64,000 bases of DNA from Aristolochia californica (Eukaryota; Streptophyta; Magnoliopsida; Piperales; Aristolochiaceae): assembly GCA_029961685.1 (NCBI GenBank), contig JARWKL010000005.1, positions 19,248,164-19,312,163 of the forward strand, in the 5' to 3' direction. Positions 24,818 through 35,800 of the stretch are shown here, one piece after another. The first letter of the stretch is position 1; each line of letters starts with the position of its first letter. Under the pieces are notes generated by a model. It was given only the letters and a program-made list of their open reading frames with translations, was not told the origin of the DNA and did no database searches. A program made the translations under genes and the position numbers.

Positions 24818-25024
24818 ATGGCACAAGAATCTTGGCAAAAGGCAATACAAATAGAACTAAAAAATCTAGCGGAAAATCACACTTGGGACATTATTACTTA
24901 CCCCCCTGCTATTCGGCCTCTTGGGAGTAAGTGGGTCTTCTCTGTCAAGCTGCGTTCAGATGGATCTTTGGATCGGTACAAAGCCCGCCTCATAGCCCTG
25001 GGGAAAAAGCAGGAATATGGGATT
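24818..25024 (+). pseudogene. Reverse transcriptase N-terminal part of copia element A
   Basis: AMAQESWQKAIQIELKNLAE, LGSKWVFSVKLRSDGSLDRY and KARLIALGKKQEYGI are the standard opening of the copia reverse transcriptase (RVT_2). Reading stops at 25024, where element B is inserted; the rest resumes at 35378 with DY and TFVPVPKITTVRTIFS. The sequence GGATT is duplicated at 25020-25024 and 35373-35377, proving the split is an insertion. Confidence 0.9.
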
Positions 25025-25636
25025 TGTTACAATGTGAGACCCACCATGGTGCTCGGACTGGTGGGACCCACCATGAGGACGTGTGACACCAAGAAGAGTC
25101 CTCACCCAAGCAAGAACGAGTTAAGGAATTAAGAAGCACGAGTTGAAATGAGTTAGAAGACTTGAAGATCAAGTGGGACCCATAAATATCTCACGAGCTG
25201 ACAACCATATCAAGATGAGTTGGAAGATCATGAGGGACCCACATGGATAAGGCCATGAGCTGGCCTCCTTCCTTATATTCATGTGAATGAAGAAAGAATT
25301 CTAGTTCAACTCATATTAGTCTTCTAGTAGATTGGTTTGAATAGACTTATCTTAGGGAGTTAGAGTTGAAAAGTAATTAGGATTGAAAGGTTAATTGTAT
25401 AAGGACTCTACCACTTCCTCTACTATAAATAGAGGTGTTGTAATTCTGAATTAATCAAGTTACATATCTCATTCTTGAGTTATTCTCTCTCTCTCTCTCT
25501 CTTTGCTTGGTGCCACCTCTCTTTTCTCTTTTATTTTTTTCTTCTCTCTACCCGAGAGTTCTTCTTCCCTTTTTTTCTTTTTTTATTTCTTCTTTGTCTA
25601 GCTCAGAATTAAAGAAAAGAGATCCTAAATTCAACA
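25025..25636 (+). repeat. 5' LTR of copia element B
   Basis: 612 bp, TGTTACAATGTG to ATTCAACA, followed directly by the primer-binding site. Contains a TATA box (25424-25432) and a short CT run near 25483-25502. Confidence 0.93.
25424..25432 (+). promoter_or_regulatory. TATA box in the 5' LTR of element B
   Basis: TATAAATAG, repeated at the matching place in the 3' LTR (35140-35148). It is the likely core promoter of the element RNA. Confidence 0.7.
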
Positions 25637-25648
25637 TGGTATCAGAGC
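25637..25648 (+). promoter_or_regulatory. Primer-binding site of element B
   Basis: TGGTATCAGAGC immediately after the LTR end, complementary to initiator tRNA-Met. The ~480-bp leader that follows (25649-26132) shows no coding feature. Confidence 0.9.
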
Positions 25649-26132
25649 ATTATATTTAGGATCCCTCATCAAAGGAATGCTCTAAAGAAGTGATGATCAA
25701 CGCCACTCAAAGAAGTCTTTTTTTATGAAGGAAGAACACAAGCCAAGAGATAAGTGTTCAATTTTTTTTACTTTTGTGTTACTGTTTTCTGAATTTAGAA
25801 GATGATTTAAGGATGAGTATGTGATTTCTTTCATCTTATTATATTATGGATATGCATGCCTCTCTATCTAGAAGGAGCTATCAAAACAGTCTTGTCGGTT
25901 TGGAAATTTTGTTTACGGAGACTAGTCCATGATCAGATTTTTGGAATTTTTTCCATGAGATAAGAATTCCATGATATAGAAGATGGTTATTGAGTCTTTT
26001 ATTATTGGTATTAGAGGAAAAAAATTAGAATAATAATTTAGCATCAATGTTAAAATTCCCCATACATCGAGTTGTTTGAAGAGTACTACTTGGTGTTAAT
26101 TATTAGAATTTATTTTTTTAAGAAGGGCCTGT

Positions 26133-26564
26133 CATGGCTGAAGAGAATATGAATATCAAAGGTGATATACTAAGAATTACCACCATACCCTTACTTGGGG
26201 TATCAAATTTTATGAGGTGGTCCACATCGGTTCCTTATAACAAAAGACCTACTTTGTCACCTCACCACCCGAGGACCACCTATTGATGAAGATGATATTT
26301 TTTTATAAAAAATGGTTGAAAAATGATACTTTGGTGATTAGTTAGCTAATAAATAGCATGTAATAACATGTCTCCAATAATGTTATTCATCTTGACAGTA
26401 CTAAACAAATTTGGGAGACATGTGCTAAACTGTACTCTTGCCCGGATACTCTACATAGACCATATGATATTCTCCAAAGAATGTTGAATACTAAACAAGG
26501 AGAAAATATCCATGAGTACTAGATTTGCTTTAGAGGTTTTCTTCAAGAGTGGAAGTTAGATTAG
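26133..26564 (+). pseudogene. Gag N-terminal part of copia element B, cut by gypsy-1
   Basis: ATG at 26133 opens MAEENMNIKGDILRITTIPL and LGVSNFMRW, typical of plant copia Gag. Stops and frameshifts follow (around 26285), then IWETCAKLYSCPDTL and MLNTKQGENIHEY are readable up to EWKLD at 26561. Gypsy-1 begins at 26565; Gag resumes at 31833 with QPSTTNISIQDK. The related Gag of element C (46150-47084) shows the same order without the insertion, which confirms the reading. The intact protein would build the particle shell. Confidence 0.82.
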
Positions 26565-27044
26565 TGTTATGGTCTCTGACCATGGATCGTGTAACCCGGC
26601 TGAAAGAGAGCTCTGAGTCCACCACAGGTTCAGCACCAGGGTGCTATGGACATCCTGGTCTTCCTATGATTTCGAATTCTGGGTGAAGTAAGTGAGGAAA
26701 ATGAGAAAAGGGAAGTGCTTGGGATAGAGGGGATGAGATGGAGGATAAACTGGCTTTGAGGGAGACTATAACCTGTCCTATTTTCTGATTTTCATTTTCC
26801 TTGCCGCTCTTCATTTCATTCTGCCCCTTTAAGTTGTTCGCTGAGGCTCAATATTTACAATGATGCCATTAAGGCTTACATGCTCAAAGAGCTGAAGCAT
26901 ACAACATAAATATTAAGTAGCTGCTGCAAAACAGATTTACAAAAGTGCCATTATGGCTTGCACGTTCAAGAACACAAAACACACGTGATCTGCCTTCAAC
27001 TGCGACGCCTTTGAATGGCTCATTCGGCTATCGATTCTATAACA
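26565..27044 (-). repeat. 3' LTR of gypsy-1 (45-46 bp deletion)
   Basis: 480 bp against 526 bp for the 5' LTR. The missing segment corresponds to 31517-31561 and is bounded by AACCT direct repeats, suggesting slippage or short-repeat recombination. Confidence 0.9.
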
Positions 27045-28312
27045 TCACTCCCCCCTTTGAAAGTGAGCTTGTCCTCAAGATCAAATGAAGGGTATACGGG
27101 CTGAAACACCTATAAGTTTTCCCAAGTGGCCTCGGTCGGATCAGTATGTGACCATTGAACCAAAATCTGGGGTTGTCCTCGAGCTGCCTGGTCTGCAGAA
27201 TTTTGATAGGAGTGAGAGAGACCTTACCGTCTTCAATCGATGGTCAAGCAGGGATGAGTGAGGTGCTGGTCCCTTGAGAGGCTTGAGCAGGGAAACATGG
27301 AAAACATCGTGAAGTTGACACTCTGGGGGCAGTTGGAGCTGATAGACAACTTGTCCCACTTGCCGCAGAATTCTGTAGGGCCCAAAGTACTTGGGGGATA
27401 GCTTGTGGGGCATCCTGGCAAGGGAGTGTTGGCGATATGGCTGGAGGCGGAGCCAAACAAAGTCATCGGGGTGGTACTGCACATCCCGGTGGTGCTGATC
27501 ATACTGAAGCTTCACGCGGGCCTAACCTTGCCGGAACCGGGCGAGGGCAATTGCTAACAACTGATCCCTGTTATGTAAGGTGTCATCAACTGCATCCACG
27601 CGGGTGGACCCTATGGTATATGAGAGCAGACAGGGGGGAGAGGGGTGTAAGGCTCTATGAAATGATGTGTTGTAGCATTACTTGGCCCAACTAATGCAGT
27701 GAAGCCAGTTCTTAGGGTTGTCCCCCACAAGGCATCGCAAGTACATCTCGATGGTGCGGTTCACTACTTCCATCTGACAGTCTGTTTGAGGGTAGTAGGC
27801 CGACGTATATTTGACTTTCGTGCAGCAGAGTCTGAAGAGTTCTTTCCAGAAGTTACTGGTAAAGATCACATCCCAATTACTGACTATTGACTCGGGAATG
27901 CCATGCACACGGACAATGTTGTCAACAAAAACTTGGGCAACTATGGCTGCTATATACGGATGGGCCATGGGCATGAAATGGGCATAATTAGAAAGGCGAT
28001 CAACCACAACCAAAAGGATGGATTTGTCCGCTGCTCTCGGAAGGCCTTCAATAAAATTCACGGAGGGGTCGGACCATACCTGAGTGGGGAGGTCGAGGGG
28101 CTGGAGTACCCCAGCTGAAGAAAAATGGTGGCCTTGTTGCGCTGGCAGTTCAGGCATGCAGCAGCATATTCAGCAATGTGAGACCTCAACCCAGCCCAAT
28201 AAAAATCATCGTGTACCCCCCGTAAAGATTTCTGGAGCCCCTCACCTACGCTGTCATGGTAGGCTGATAAAATTTTCAGCACCAAGGGAGATGAAGGCAG
28301 GAGGTAGATTCG
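27045..28312 (-). pseudogene. Integrase and chromodomain-like tail of gypsy-1
   Basis: Reading on the minus strand, the HHCC zinc domain is AYHDSVGEG followed by CLNCQRNKA; the second His (present as HDSTHEG in gypsy-2) is Gly. The core, best open at 28157-27678, has WSDPSVNFIEGLP, SIVSNWDVIFTS and CQMEVVNRTIEMYL, with Asp and Glu of the DDE triad still recognisable. A C-terminal segment (27515-27141) continues through YFGPYRILRQVGQVVYQL and FHVSLLKPLKG. In another frame ILVQWSHTDPTEATWENL is chromodomain-like, and the frame then crosses into the 3' LTR. Frameshifts and stops make it non-functional. Chromodomains bias integration toward heterochromatin in this group. Confidence 0.85.
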
Positions 28313-28896
28313 TCATTTGTATAGGATGAGGTGGTCCAGGATCGACCAGTGAGGCACCATCTGACCTTCTGTAATTTTCTGAAATAGTTGCCGTAATTCT
28401 GTTGTGGACTGGTGCTCCTGACGTATAGCCTCTAGCAGCAGTGGTGTGGGGTGACTAATGGCTGCGAGTTGCATTGCTGCGTCTGACTGATGGGAGAGAG
28501 CATCCGCTGCTCGGTTCAAGGGACCCGGTTTGTGTTCCATGGTAAAGTCGAAGCCCATGAGCTTGCTGATCCAGTGCTGTTGAGGTGGCATGGAGATGCG
28601 TTGGTCCAACAAGAACTTGAGGCTGGAGTGACCAGTGCGGATGCGAAACATATGGCCCCACAAATAGGGTCTCCAGTGCTGCATGGCCTTCGCTTACCCA
28701 ATTAATTCTCGCTCGTAGGCTGGCAATCCGTGATGGTGGAGGGCGTGCTGTCGGGTGAAGTATGCAATGGGGTGCTGGGATTTATGAAGGACAGCCCCAA
28801 TTCCACTGCCAGAGGCATCGCATTCCAACACAAAGTCGTCGTCAAAATTTGGCAGCTACAGCACCGGTGCTGAAGCGAGAGCTTCTTTGAGCACAT
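28313..28896 (-). pseudogene. RNase H of gypsy-1, catalytic Asp changed
   Basis: The minus-strand reading includes a DASGSGIGAV block, AYERELIG, MQHWRPYLWGHMFRIRTGHS and SLKFLLDQRI. In the TDH motif the Asp is Gly (RTGHSSLKFLL, compared with RTDHCSLKYLL in gypsy-2). The connection GFDFTMEHKPGPLNRAADAL leads to the integrase region. A stop interrupts the frame near 28696. The domain would degrade the RNA strand of the RNA-DNA hybrid. Confidence 0.82.
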
Positions 28897-29827
28897 TAAA
28901 GGAGTTCTCTATTGTCTCCGTCCACTGGAAGGCATTATGGCGCAGCAGGTTGGATAAGGGTGCTGCGAGGTGTGCATAATTCTCTCTGAACTTTCTGTAA
29001 TACCCCACGAGACCCAGAAAACCGCATAAGGCAGCAACATTGTGGAGTGGTGGCCATTGCAGTATCGCCTCGATTTTGGTTGGATCCATAGTGACGGCAG
29101 CTGTTGTAATCACATGGCCCAAATAGGCCACCTGTGGCTGACCAAAGGAGCACTTGGAGCGCTTCAAATATAGGTGGTGCGTCCGGAGGATGATGAAGAC
29201 TCGACGCAGGTCTTGGAGGTGTTGCCCCCAACTCTTGCTGAAAATCTGGATATCGTCAAAGAAAACAAGGGCAAATTTTCTGAGAAAGGGGCAAAATACC
29301 TCATTCATTAATGCCTGAAAAGTAGATGGCGCATTGGAGAGGCCGAAGCCCATGACAATGAACTCAAAATGGCCATGGTGAGTGCGGAAGGCTGTTTTCT
29401 CTATGTCCGGAGGATGCATGCGGACTTGATGATAGCCAGACAGCAAGTCGAGCTTGGTGAAAAATGTGGCCATGTGGAGTTCATCTAGTAGCTCATCCAC
29501 AACCGGAATGGGAAACTTGTCCTTAATTGTCTTGGCATTTAATTCCCGGTAATCAACACAAAACCGCCATGTGTGGTCATTCTTCTTCACCAAGAGGACC
29601 GGGAACGAAAAGGGAGAGGTACTCGGCCTTATGAGGCCCTGATCGAGCATGACAGCACATTGTCTTTCAATCTCATCTTTTTGGAGGTGGGGGTATCCAT
29701 AGGGTCTCACCACCACAACCTCGGAGCCAGCCTTCAAATGGATTCTGTGGTCACAGTGGCGTAAAGGCGGTAGGTTGCTGAGTAGGTGAAACAAATCAGC
29801 AAATTCATCCAACACTGCGTCCAACAT
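28856..29827 (-). pseudogene. Reverse transcriptase of gypsy-1 (longest intact fragment)
   Basis: A 323-codon open stretch carries the whole polymerase core: FSFPVLLVKKNDHTWRFCVD, IPVVDELLDELHMATFFTKL, SGYHQVRMHP, GLSNAPSTFQALMNEVF and the active site LVFFDDIQIFS with both Asp residues present (29252-29263). The thumb region LGFVGYYRKF-like segment appears as FLGLVGYYRKFRENYAHLAA. This domain alone looks intact, but protease, RNase H and integrase of the same copy are damaged. It is homologous to residues ~560-865 of the gypsy-2 polyprotein. Confidence 0.9.
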
Positions 29828-30210
29828 GTTGACAGTGGGCTGTTGTTGCTGGATGGTATGCAGCTGTGCTGAACCTTCGGTATGACGGCCCTGAAGTGTG
29901 ATGCTGTGTGATAAAATTCAAAGCTCATAGTAAGGGCAACGAAGTCCCATAATATTGGCCCTAAGGTCTGGGGCCACGTAACGCCGAGAACTAAATCAAA
30001 ATCAGCGAGGGGTATGATGCAGAAATCTGCTGAGAAGATATGTCCAGCAATGGAGAACCGGACAGACTTGCTAACTCCATAGCTCGGCACTTTGTCCCCA
30101 TTGGCAACAAACATTGAAGCGGTTGGCTTGGATTTCACCGGAAGTTTCAAATAATTGGCGGTGGTAAGGCTGATGAACTTGTGTGTGCTGCCTTAGTCCA
30201 CGAGACTGAC
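29734..30210 (-). pseudogene. Aspartic protease of gypsy-1, active site broken by a stop
   Basis: The expected DSG active site reads Asp-stop-Gly: SLVD, then TAA at 30193-30195, then GSTHKFISL. The rest of the fold follows in frame (LKLPVKSKPTASMFVANGDK, FDLVLGVTWPQTLGPILWDF) and resembles the gypsy-2 protease. The stop replaces the Ser codon next to the catalytic Asp, so Gag and Pol cannot be separated by this copy. Confidence 0.85.
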
Positions 30211-31367
30211 CAGTGGTTGGGGACCAGCCAACACACAGACCTGCATTGTGGTGGTGGTCTGAATGCCTGTAATGGCGTGGATGGAGATCACAGGTTCCTC
30301 AGCAGCAATCTCTTCCACCGGTGGGTCTTCCTCATCTTCGTCTTCCAGTTCCACCCAAAAAAGTTTCTTACAGCAGTGTCCAAAGGTATAGTGTTCATCA
30401 CAATTGAAGCATAACCCATTTTCTTTCCTGGCTTCCATTTATGGTCCGGTGAGTTTTTTGATGACTGATTGTTGTGTTGGAGGGGGTTTTGGGTGGTAGG
30501 GAGGAGGGTTATAAGGACTGCTGCATCAGTGAGATGAGGTGGATGACCCTCCCGAGGAGGTTTTCCCAGTTGACCACGTTGGCTTCTTGTTTTAAAATTT
30601 GTGTTTGGTCTCCAAAGTTCGAGCGAAATTCATAGCTCGGGTCAAATCTGAGGGGGGCATGAGTTCTACTTCCAACCTCAATGCCTCATTTAACCCTGTT
30701 GTGAAGAAGCTAACTTGCTGATCTACTCTGATCACTTGTCTAGCTCCGGCTAACTTCTCCTGAAATATCTTCTGGTAATCAGCAACATTGCCAATCTGTT
30801 TTAACATAATGAGATTGCTCAATGGGTTAGCGTGGGTGGTAGACCCAAACTGGATGGTGCATAATTCTTTAAATTCTTCCCAATTGATGCTCGGATGTTC
30901 CCGTTCTAGTTGGTGGCCCCACAGCTGCGCTTCGTTGAGCATGTGGAATGCAGCCATCCCAACTCTGACCCGCTAAAGAGCAGAAATTCCATTTTTGTGT
31001 ACCTTGGAATGGTGGTAGCCTCTGGACGTCCACCATTCGAACTGTAGTGTCCCCCTAGTCCATGATTTTTTGGGTGTCCCCCATGTGGAGTGGATGTCCT
31101 ACGAATCAGGTTGGTGATCTCTTCCATATGCTGAGCCATCTGCTGATACATCGCCTGAGCGACTGAATGAGACACTATGCTGTCCAGCATGCTTGCCAGT
31201 CGACCCTCTGCCTCATCCTGCCTTGCTTGCATCTCTTCTCTGAACCTTTCAAACCTCTCTTCCTGGCTAGACGTCTCTCCCATAGTTCCCCGCTCTAATA
31301 CCAACGTGTTATGGTCTCTGACCATGGACCGTGTAACCCGACGAAAGGAGAGCTCTACGTCCAGCAC
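30193..31367 (-). pseudogene. Gag and zinc knuckle of gypsy-1; start lies inside the LTR
   Basis: The frame opens at 31367, inside the 5' LTR (31307-31832), with the RRVTRSMVRDHN segment that parallels RRVTRSMAREDPN of gypsy-2. The primer-binding site is also within the coding frame. The Gag core follows with frameshifts (31367-30906, then 30957-30592: AAFHMLNEAQLWGHQLE, FKELCTIQFGSTTHANPLSN, ALRLEVELMPPSDLTRAMNF). A zinc knuckle with CFNCDEHYTFGHCCK is at about 30410-30360. Gag would assemble particles; the knuckle binds RNA. Confidence 0.85.
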
Positions 31368-31832
31368 AGGTTCAGCACCAGGGTGTTGTGGACGTCCTGG
31401 TCTTCCAATGATTTCGAATTCTGGGTGACATAAGTGAGGAAAATGAGAAAAGGGAAGTGCTCAGGATAGAGGGGAGGAGATGGAGAATAACCTGGCTTTG
31501 AGGGAGACTGTAACCTACGGCTCTGAGGTAGACCATAACCTGGTTCGTCAGAGGAGAACCTGTCTTGTTTTCTGATTTCAACTTTCCTTGCCTTGCTTCA
31601 TTTCATTTTGCACCTTTAAGATGTTCACTAAGGCTTAATATTTACAATGACATCATTAAATCTTAAACACTCAAAGACCTGAAGCATACATCATAAATAT
31701 TAAGTAGCATCTACAAAACAGATTTACCAAAAGTGCCATTATGGCTTGCACGTTCAAGAACACAAAACACACGTGATCTACCTTCAACTACGATACCTTT
31801 GAATGACTCGTTCGGCTATCGAGTATATAACA
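31307..31832 (-). repeat. 5' LTR of gypsy-1 (full length)
   Basis: 526 bp. Apart from the 45-46 bp gap it aligns with the left LTR at roughly 92-93% by eye. It encodes the first ~20 residues of Gag. Confidence 0.9.
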
Positions 31833-33306
31833 CTCAACCTTCAACCACTAATATTTCTATCCAAGACAAATAGAAGGAAGCCTTAATTACTACTATTTGT
31901 CTTGCAAATGTTAAACCCCATCTTGAGATTGCCAAGAGTCAACTTTTGAGTGTTGTTGTTATCCCCAAGTTTGATGATGTATGCGAAACACTACTTCGTA
32001 TTCCATACACTTCTTCCTCCACTATTGAAGTATCATCTGCTATGTATTCCGATCATAGAGGGTTATCATCTGACCACGGCCAAGGAAGAGGTGGAAAGAC
32101 TGGTGCTGGCATAGCAGATGGGAAAGAATGTACTCATTGTATTTTTTCTTCTCTTAAAGTAAGGTCAGAATTTCATTGTGAGGTTTGTCAATTGAGTAAA
32201 CATCAAAGGAGTACATACTCTCCTCGCCCAGAAGTCAAAAGTGTCACTCCATTTTCTTTAATTCATACTGATGTTTGGGGGCCCTTGAGTGTCTCCCACA
32301 TTTCCCAAGCAAAATATTTTATTACATTTGTTGATGATTTCACTCACCAACTTGGTTGTTTATATTTAAGGAGAGTTCTGAGATACCATTCATTTTTAAA
32401 TCATTTTATGCTATGGTACTCACACAATTTGGTCAGAAAATAAAAATTCTCCGGTCTGATAATGCCAAAGAATATGTTTCCAAAGACCTTGACTCTTTTT
32501 GTCAAGAAAATGGCATTATCAATCAAACATCATGCACCTACACTCCTCAACAAAATAGTGTAGCCGAACGAAAAAATTGTAATATTCTTGAGGTAGCTCG
32601 AGGTTTATTCTATGCCATGAAAGTTCCATACTTTTATTGGCCTCATGCAGTCCTTATGGCTTACTTTCTTATAAATCCTCTACCATCTACCATTCTTGGT
32701 AGTAAATCTCCTTACTCTAGATTATTACCAAAGGATGATCCATTTTCACTACCTTTGAAAGTCTTCGGATGTCAATGTTTTGTTCATAATTCATTACCTA
32801 GGCACAACAAACTTGATCCTAAATCTATCAAGTGTATCTTTTTAGGATACTCTTGCACACAAAAGGGTTATGTTTGTTATAGTCCTACTCTTCAACATTT
32901 ATTTGTGTCCAGGGATGTAACATTTTTTGAAGACTCCTCTTTTTATTCTGATAGTGCTCCTCCTGGTCTATCCTTAGTACTAGGTTCCTCTCGACCGGTT
33001 GTGCCTCGTGATACAGAAATTATTCAACCCCTAGAGCAAGTGGCCAACACCACACCTGCCGAGTTAACAGATCCAACAAAGGTAAGTCCTTCATCACCAG
33101 ATATTTTTGGCCCTCAATATGATACTCGTCCTATTTCTATAAGGAAAGTACCAAGATCATGCACTAAACCTTCTACTTCTCATCCCATTTCAAATTTTGT
33201 GTCTCATCATCGCCTCTCACCTTTATGTTGTCAGTTTCTTTCTTCTATTTCCTCCATATTTGTTCCTTGGTCCTATCAGGAGGCTCTACAACATCCAAGG
33301 TGGTAG
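31833..33306 (+). pseudogene. Gag C-terminal part and integrase of copia element B, with an internal deletion
   Basis: Gag resumes with QPSTTNISIQDK and ends in a Gly/Arg-rich HGQGRGGKTGAG segment near 32090. The next residues already belong to the GAG-pre-integrase domain (FHCEVCQLSKHQRSTYSPRP), so the zinc knuckle and protease are missing. Integrase then shows LIHTDVWGPL, ITFVDDFTHQ, a frameshift near 32360, ILRSDNAKEYVS and QQNSVAERKNCN: all three DDE residues are present. The C-terminal part runs through KVFGCQCFVHN and IKCIFLGYSCTQKGYVCYSP to about 32940, then a variable linker. The fusion of Gag to integrase without protease cannot work alone. Confidence 0.85.
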
Positions 33307-33309
33307 GCA

Positions 33310-34590
33310 GCAATGGATGAAAAAATGGAGGCCCTTAATGACAATCATACATGGTCACTAGTTCCTCTTCCCATAGATAAAAAACTTGTTGGTTGCAAGT
33401 GGGTTTATACTATCAAACATAATCCGGATGGGTCGAATTACATGACTAAAGGCTCAATTGGTTGCCAAAGGTTATACTCAGTGCTATGGAATTGATTATG
33501 AAGAAACCTCCTCTCTAGTGGCAAAAATGAACTTGGTACATATATTATTATCTCTGGTGGCCAATTCATCACAGCCATATCAACTTGACGGGAAATATGC
33601 ATTTCTTAATGGTGATATTAAAGAAGAAATTTACATGCAACAACCACCCGGGTATGTGGTTGAGGGGGAGCCAGTATGCCGCCTAAAAAAATCTTTATGG
33701 TCTAAAGAAGTCCCCTCGGGCATGGTTTGAGAAATTTAGTCAAGCCATCATAAGGGCCAGCTTTCACAGATGCTTTGGAGATCACTCAGTATTTATTGAA
33801 AATACACCAAGTCGTAAGGTGATTCTAGCTGTATATGTTGATGATATTATTTTAACGGGGAGTGATTCCGAGGGCATCCAAAAAACAAACGAGAAAATAT
33901 GTGCTGAATTCAAGACATGGGATTGTGCTATCCCAAAAGAAGTATGGCCTTGATCTACTAGAGGAGACTGGAATGATGGGATGCAAACCAGCAGACCCTC
34001 CTATGGAATCAAATAAAAAATTATGTGCAGGCACTGTAGAGGATGTAGATATTGGGAAATATCAAAGACTAGTGGGACGACTTATTTACATGTGTGTAAC
34101 AAGGCCAGATATTTCATATGCAGTAAGTGTGGCAAGTCAATAAATGCACAAGCCACAACTTAATAATTGGCAAGCACTTGAAAGAATACTACAATATCTG
34201 AAAGGAGCTCCAAGAAGGGGGCTTCTCTATAAAAACCATGGTCACTTCAATATCAAAGGATTCTCAGTTGCAGACTGGGCCGAATCCCCAGATGACAGAA
34301 AATCTGCTTTGGGATTTTGTACTGTAGTTGGAGGGAATTTGGTTACATGGAAAAGCAAGAAGCAAAATGTAGTAGCACGGTCTAGTGCAGAAGTAGAATA
34401 AAGGGCCATGGCATCCACTGTTAGTGAACTCATATGGATAAGATCTATTCTCACTGAGTTTGGATTCTACAAAGAAGCTCCAATAGATCTATACTATGAC
34501 AATCAAGCAACAATACACATTACATCGAATCCAGTCTTCCATGAAAGAACAAAGCATATTGAAGTGGATTGCCATTTTATATGACAAAAT
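33310..34590 (+). pseudogene. Reverse transcriptase and RNase H of copia element B, frameshifted
   Basis: AMDEKMEALNDNHTWSLVPL and KLVGCKWVYTIKHNPDGS open the polymerase. A frameshift near 33455 leads to LVAKGYTQCYGIDYEETSSL and YAFLNGDIKEEIYMQQPPGY, another near 33710 to LAVYVDDIILTGSD, where the catalytic YVDD is intact (33834-33845). RNase H-linked sequence continues with GCKPADPPMESNKKLCAGTV, VGRLIYMCVTRPDISYAVSV, a stop at 34141, GFCTVVGGNLVTWKSKKQN, RSSAEVE, another stop, and FHERTKHIEVDCHF. B is the only copia copy here that keeps both polymerase Asp residues. Confidence 0.88.
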
Positions 34591-34728
34591 TTCCAAGCCG
34601 ATTTCTTATCTCTGAAGCATATATCATCACAAAGTCAAGTTGTAGATATTCTCACTAAGCCGGTCACTCACAAGATTATGTCTACCATATGCAGCAAGCT
34701 GGGCATTTATGATGTCTCTTCTCACCCC

Positions 34729-35196
34729 CAGCTTGAGGGGGAGTGTTACAATGTGGACCCACCATGGTGCTCAAGCTAGTGGGACCCACCATGAGGACGT
34801 GGGACACCAAGAATAGTCCTCATCCAAGCAAGCACGAGTTAAGGAATTAAGAAGCACAAACTAAAATGAGTTAGAAGACCTGAAGATCAAGTGGGACCCA
34901 CAAATATCTCTGAGCTGGCAACCTTATCAAGATGAGCTGGAAGATCATGAGGGACCCACAAGGATAAGGCCATGAGCTGGCCTCCTCCCTTATATTCACG
35001 TGCATGTAAAAAAATTATAGTTCAACTCATATTTGTCTTCTATTAGATTGGTTGGAATAGACTTATCTTAGAGAGTTAGAGTTGGAATGTAAATAGGATT
35101 GAAAGGCTAATTGTATAAGGACTCTACCTCTTCATCTACTATAAATAGAGGTGTTGTAATTCGGAATTAATCAAGTTACACATCTCATTCTTGAGT

Positions 35197-35245
<49 letters not shown>

Positions 35246-35372
35246 TGCTTGCGCCACCTCTTTTCTCTTTTAGTTTTTTCTTCTCTCTACCTAAGAGCTC
35301 TTCCCTTTTCTTATTTTTTTCTTTCTTCTTTCTCTTGCTTGGAATTATGGAATAGGGATCCTAAATTCAACA
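34729..35372 (+). repeat. Polypurine tract and 3' LTR of copia element B
   Basis: CAGCTTGAGGGGGAG (34729-34743) primes plus-strand synthesis. The LTR, 34744-35372 (629 bp), starts TGTTACAATGTG, has TATAAATAG at 35140-35148 and a CT run near 35202-35243 that is about 20 bp longer than in the 5' LTR. It ends ATTCAACA at the GGATT duplication. Confidence 0.92.
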
Positions 35373-35377
35373 GGATT

Positions 35378-35800
35378 GATTATTAGGATACATTTGTGCC
35401 AGTTCCCAAGATAACCACAGTCCGCACTATATTTTCCATTGTAGCCTCCTAGTCCTGGTCACTACATCAGATGGATGTGAAGAATGCCTTTCTACATGGT
35501 GACCTACAGGAAGTTGTCTACATGAAGCTCCCCTTTGGTATGACTACCTCCTCTCCTGATGATGTCTGCAAGCTATGTTGTCCTCTGTATGGGCTCAAGA
35601 AAGCCCCCCCCCCCCTCCCCCCGAGATTGGTTTGAGACGTTTCGCCACACACTTATTCTCCGCAAGTTTACACAGAGTCAATATGATTCCTCTCTTTTCT
35701 ATACAAGTCTGCCATGGGCATGAACATTCTCTTGGTTTATGTAAATGACATCATCATTACTAGAGCTGACTCTGGCCTGATTACCAAGTTTTAGTAGGTG
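35378..35800 (+). pseudogene. Reverse transcriptase C-terminal part of copia element A; active-site Asp lost
   Basis: Directly after B and the GGATT duplicate the reading continues [36 protein letters not shown] and [11 protein letters not shown] run of 12 C, one T and 6 C (35604-35622) replaces normal codons in the LKKAPRAW region. The polymerase active site reads YVND at 35738-35749 (LVYVNDIIIT), with Asn for the first Asp of YVDD. Stops occur near 35451 and 35717. Both the split and the residue change rule out activity. Confidence 0.88.

Larger units (their letters stand above)
26565..31832 (-). mobile_element. Ty3/gypsy chromovirus gypsy-1, minus strand, inserted in B's gag
   Basis: LTRs at 31307-31832 (5') and 26565-27044 (3') run TGTTAT to ATAACA on the minus strand. 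Between them lie Gag, zinc knuckle, protease, reverse transcriptase, RNase H, integrase and a chromodomain-like tail, in gypsy order. A primer site like TTGGTATTAGAGC lies 2-3 bases beyond the 5' LTR, and the polypurine tract AAAGGGGGGAGTGA precedes the 3' LTR. The flanking 5-mers (ATTAG and CTCAA) do not match, so no target duplication can be shown. The family is close to gypsy-2; the Reina-type clade is plausible but not proven. Confidence 0.92.
25025..35372 (+). mobile_element. Copia retrotransposon B, nested in A and itself interrupted by gypsy-1
   Basis: LTRs at 25025-25636 and 34744-35372 both start TGTTACAATGTG and end ATTCAACA, with target duplication GGATT on each side. Without gypsy-1 (26565-31832) B is about 5.1 kb. 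Inside are a tRNA-Met primer site, Gag, integrase, reverse transcriptase, RNase H and a polypurine tract. The LTR pair looks roughly 92-93% identical by eye apart from a CT-run length change, so B is older than gypsy-2. Stops and frameshifts break every gene, though the polymerase YVDD motif is kept. Confidence 0.93.

Noticed and set aside
26560..31837. A target-site duplication for gypsy-1
   Set aside because: The flanking 5-mers ATTAG and CTCAA do not match, so none is claimed.
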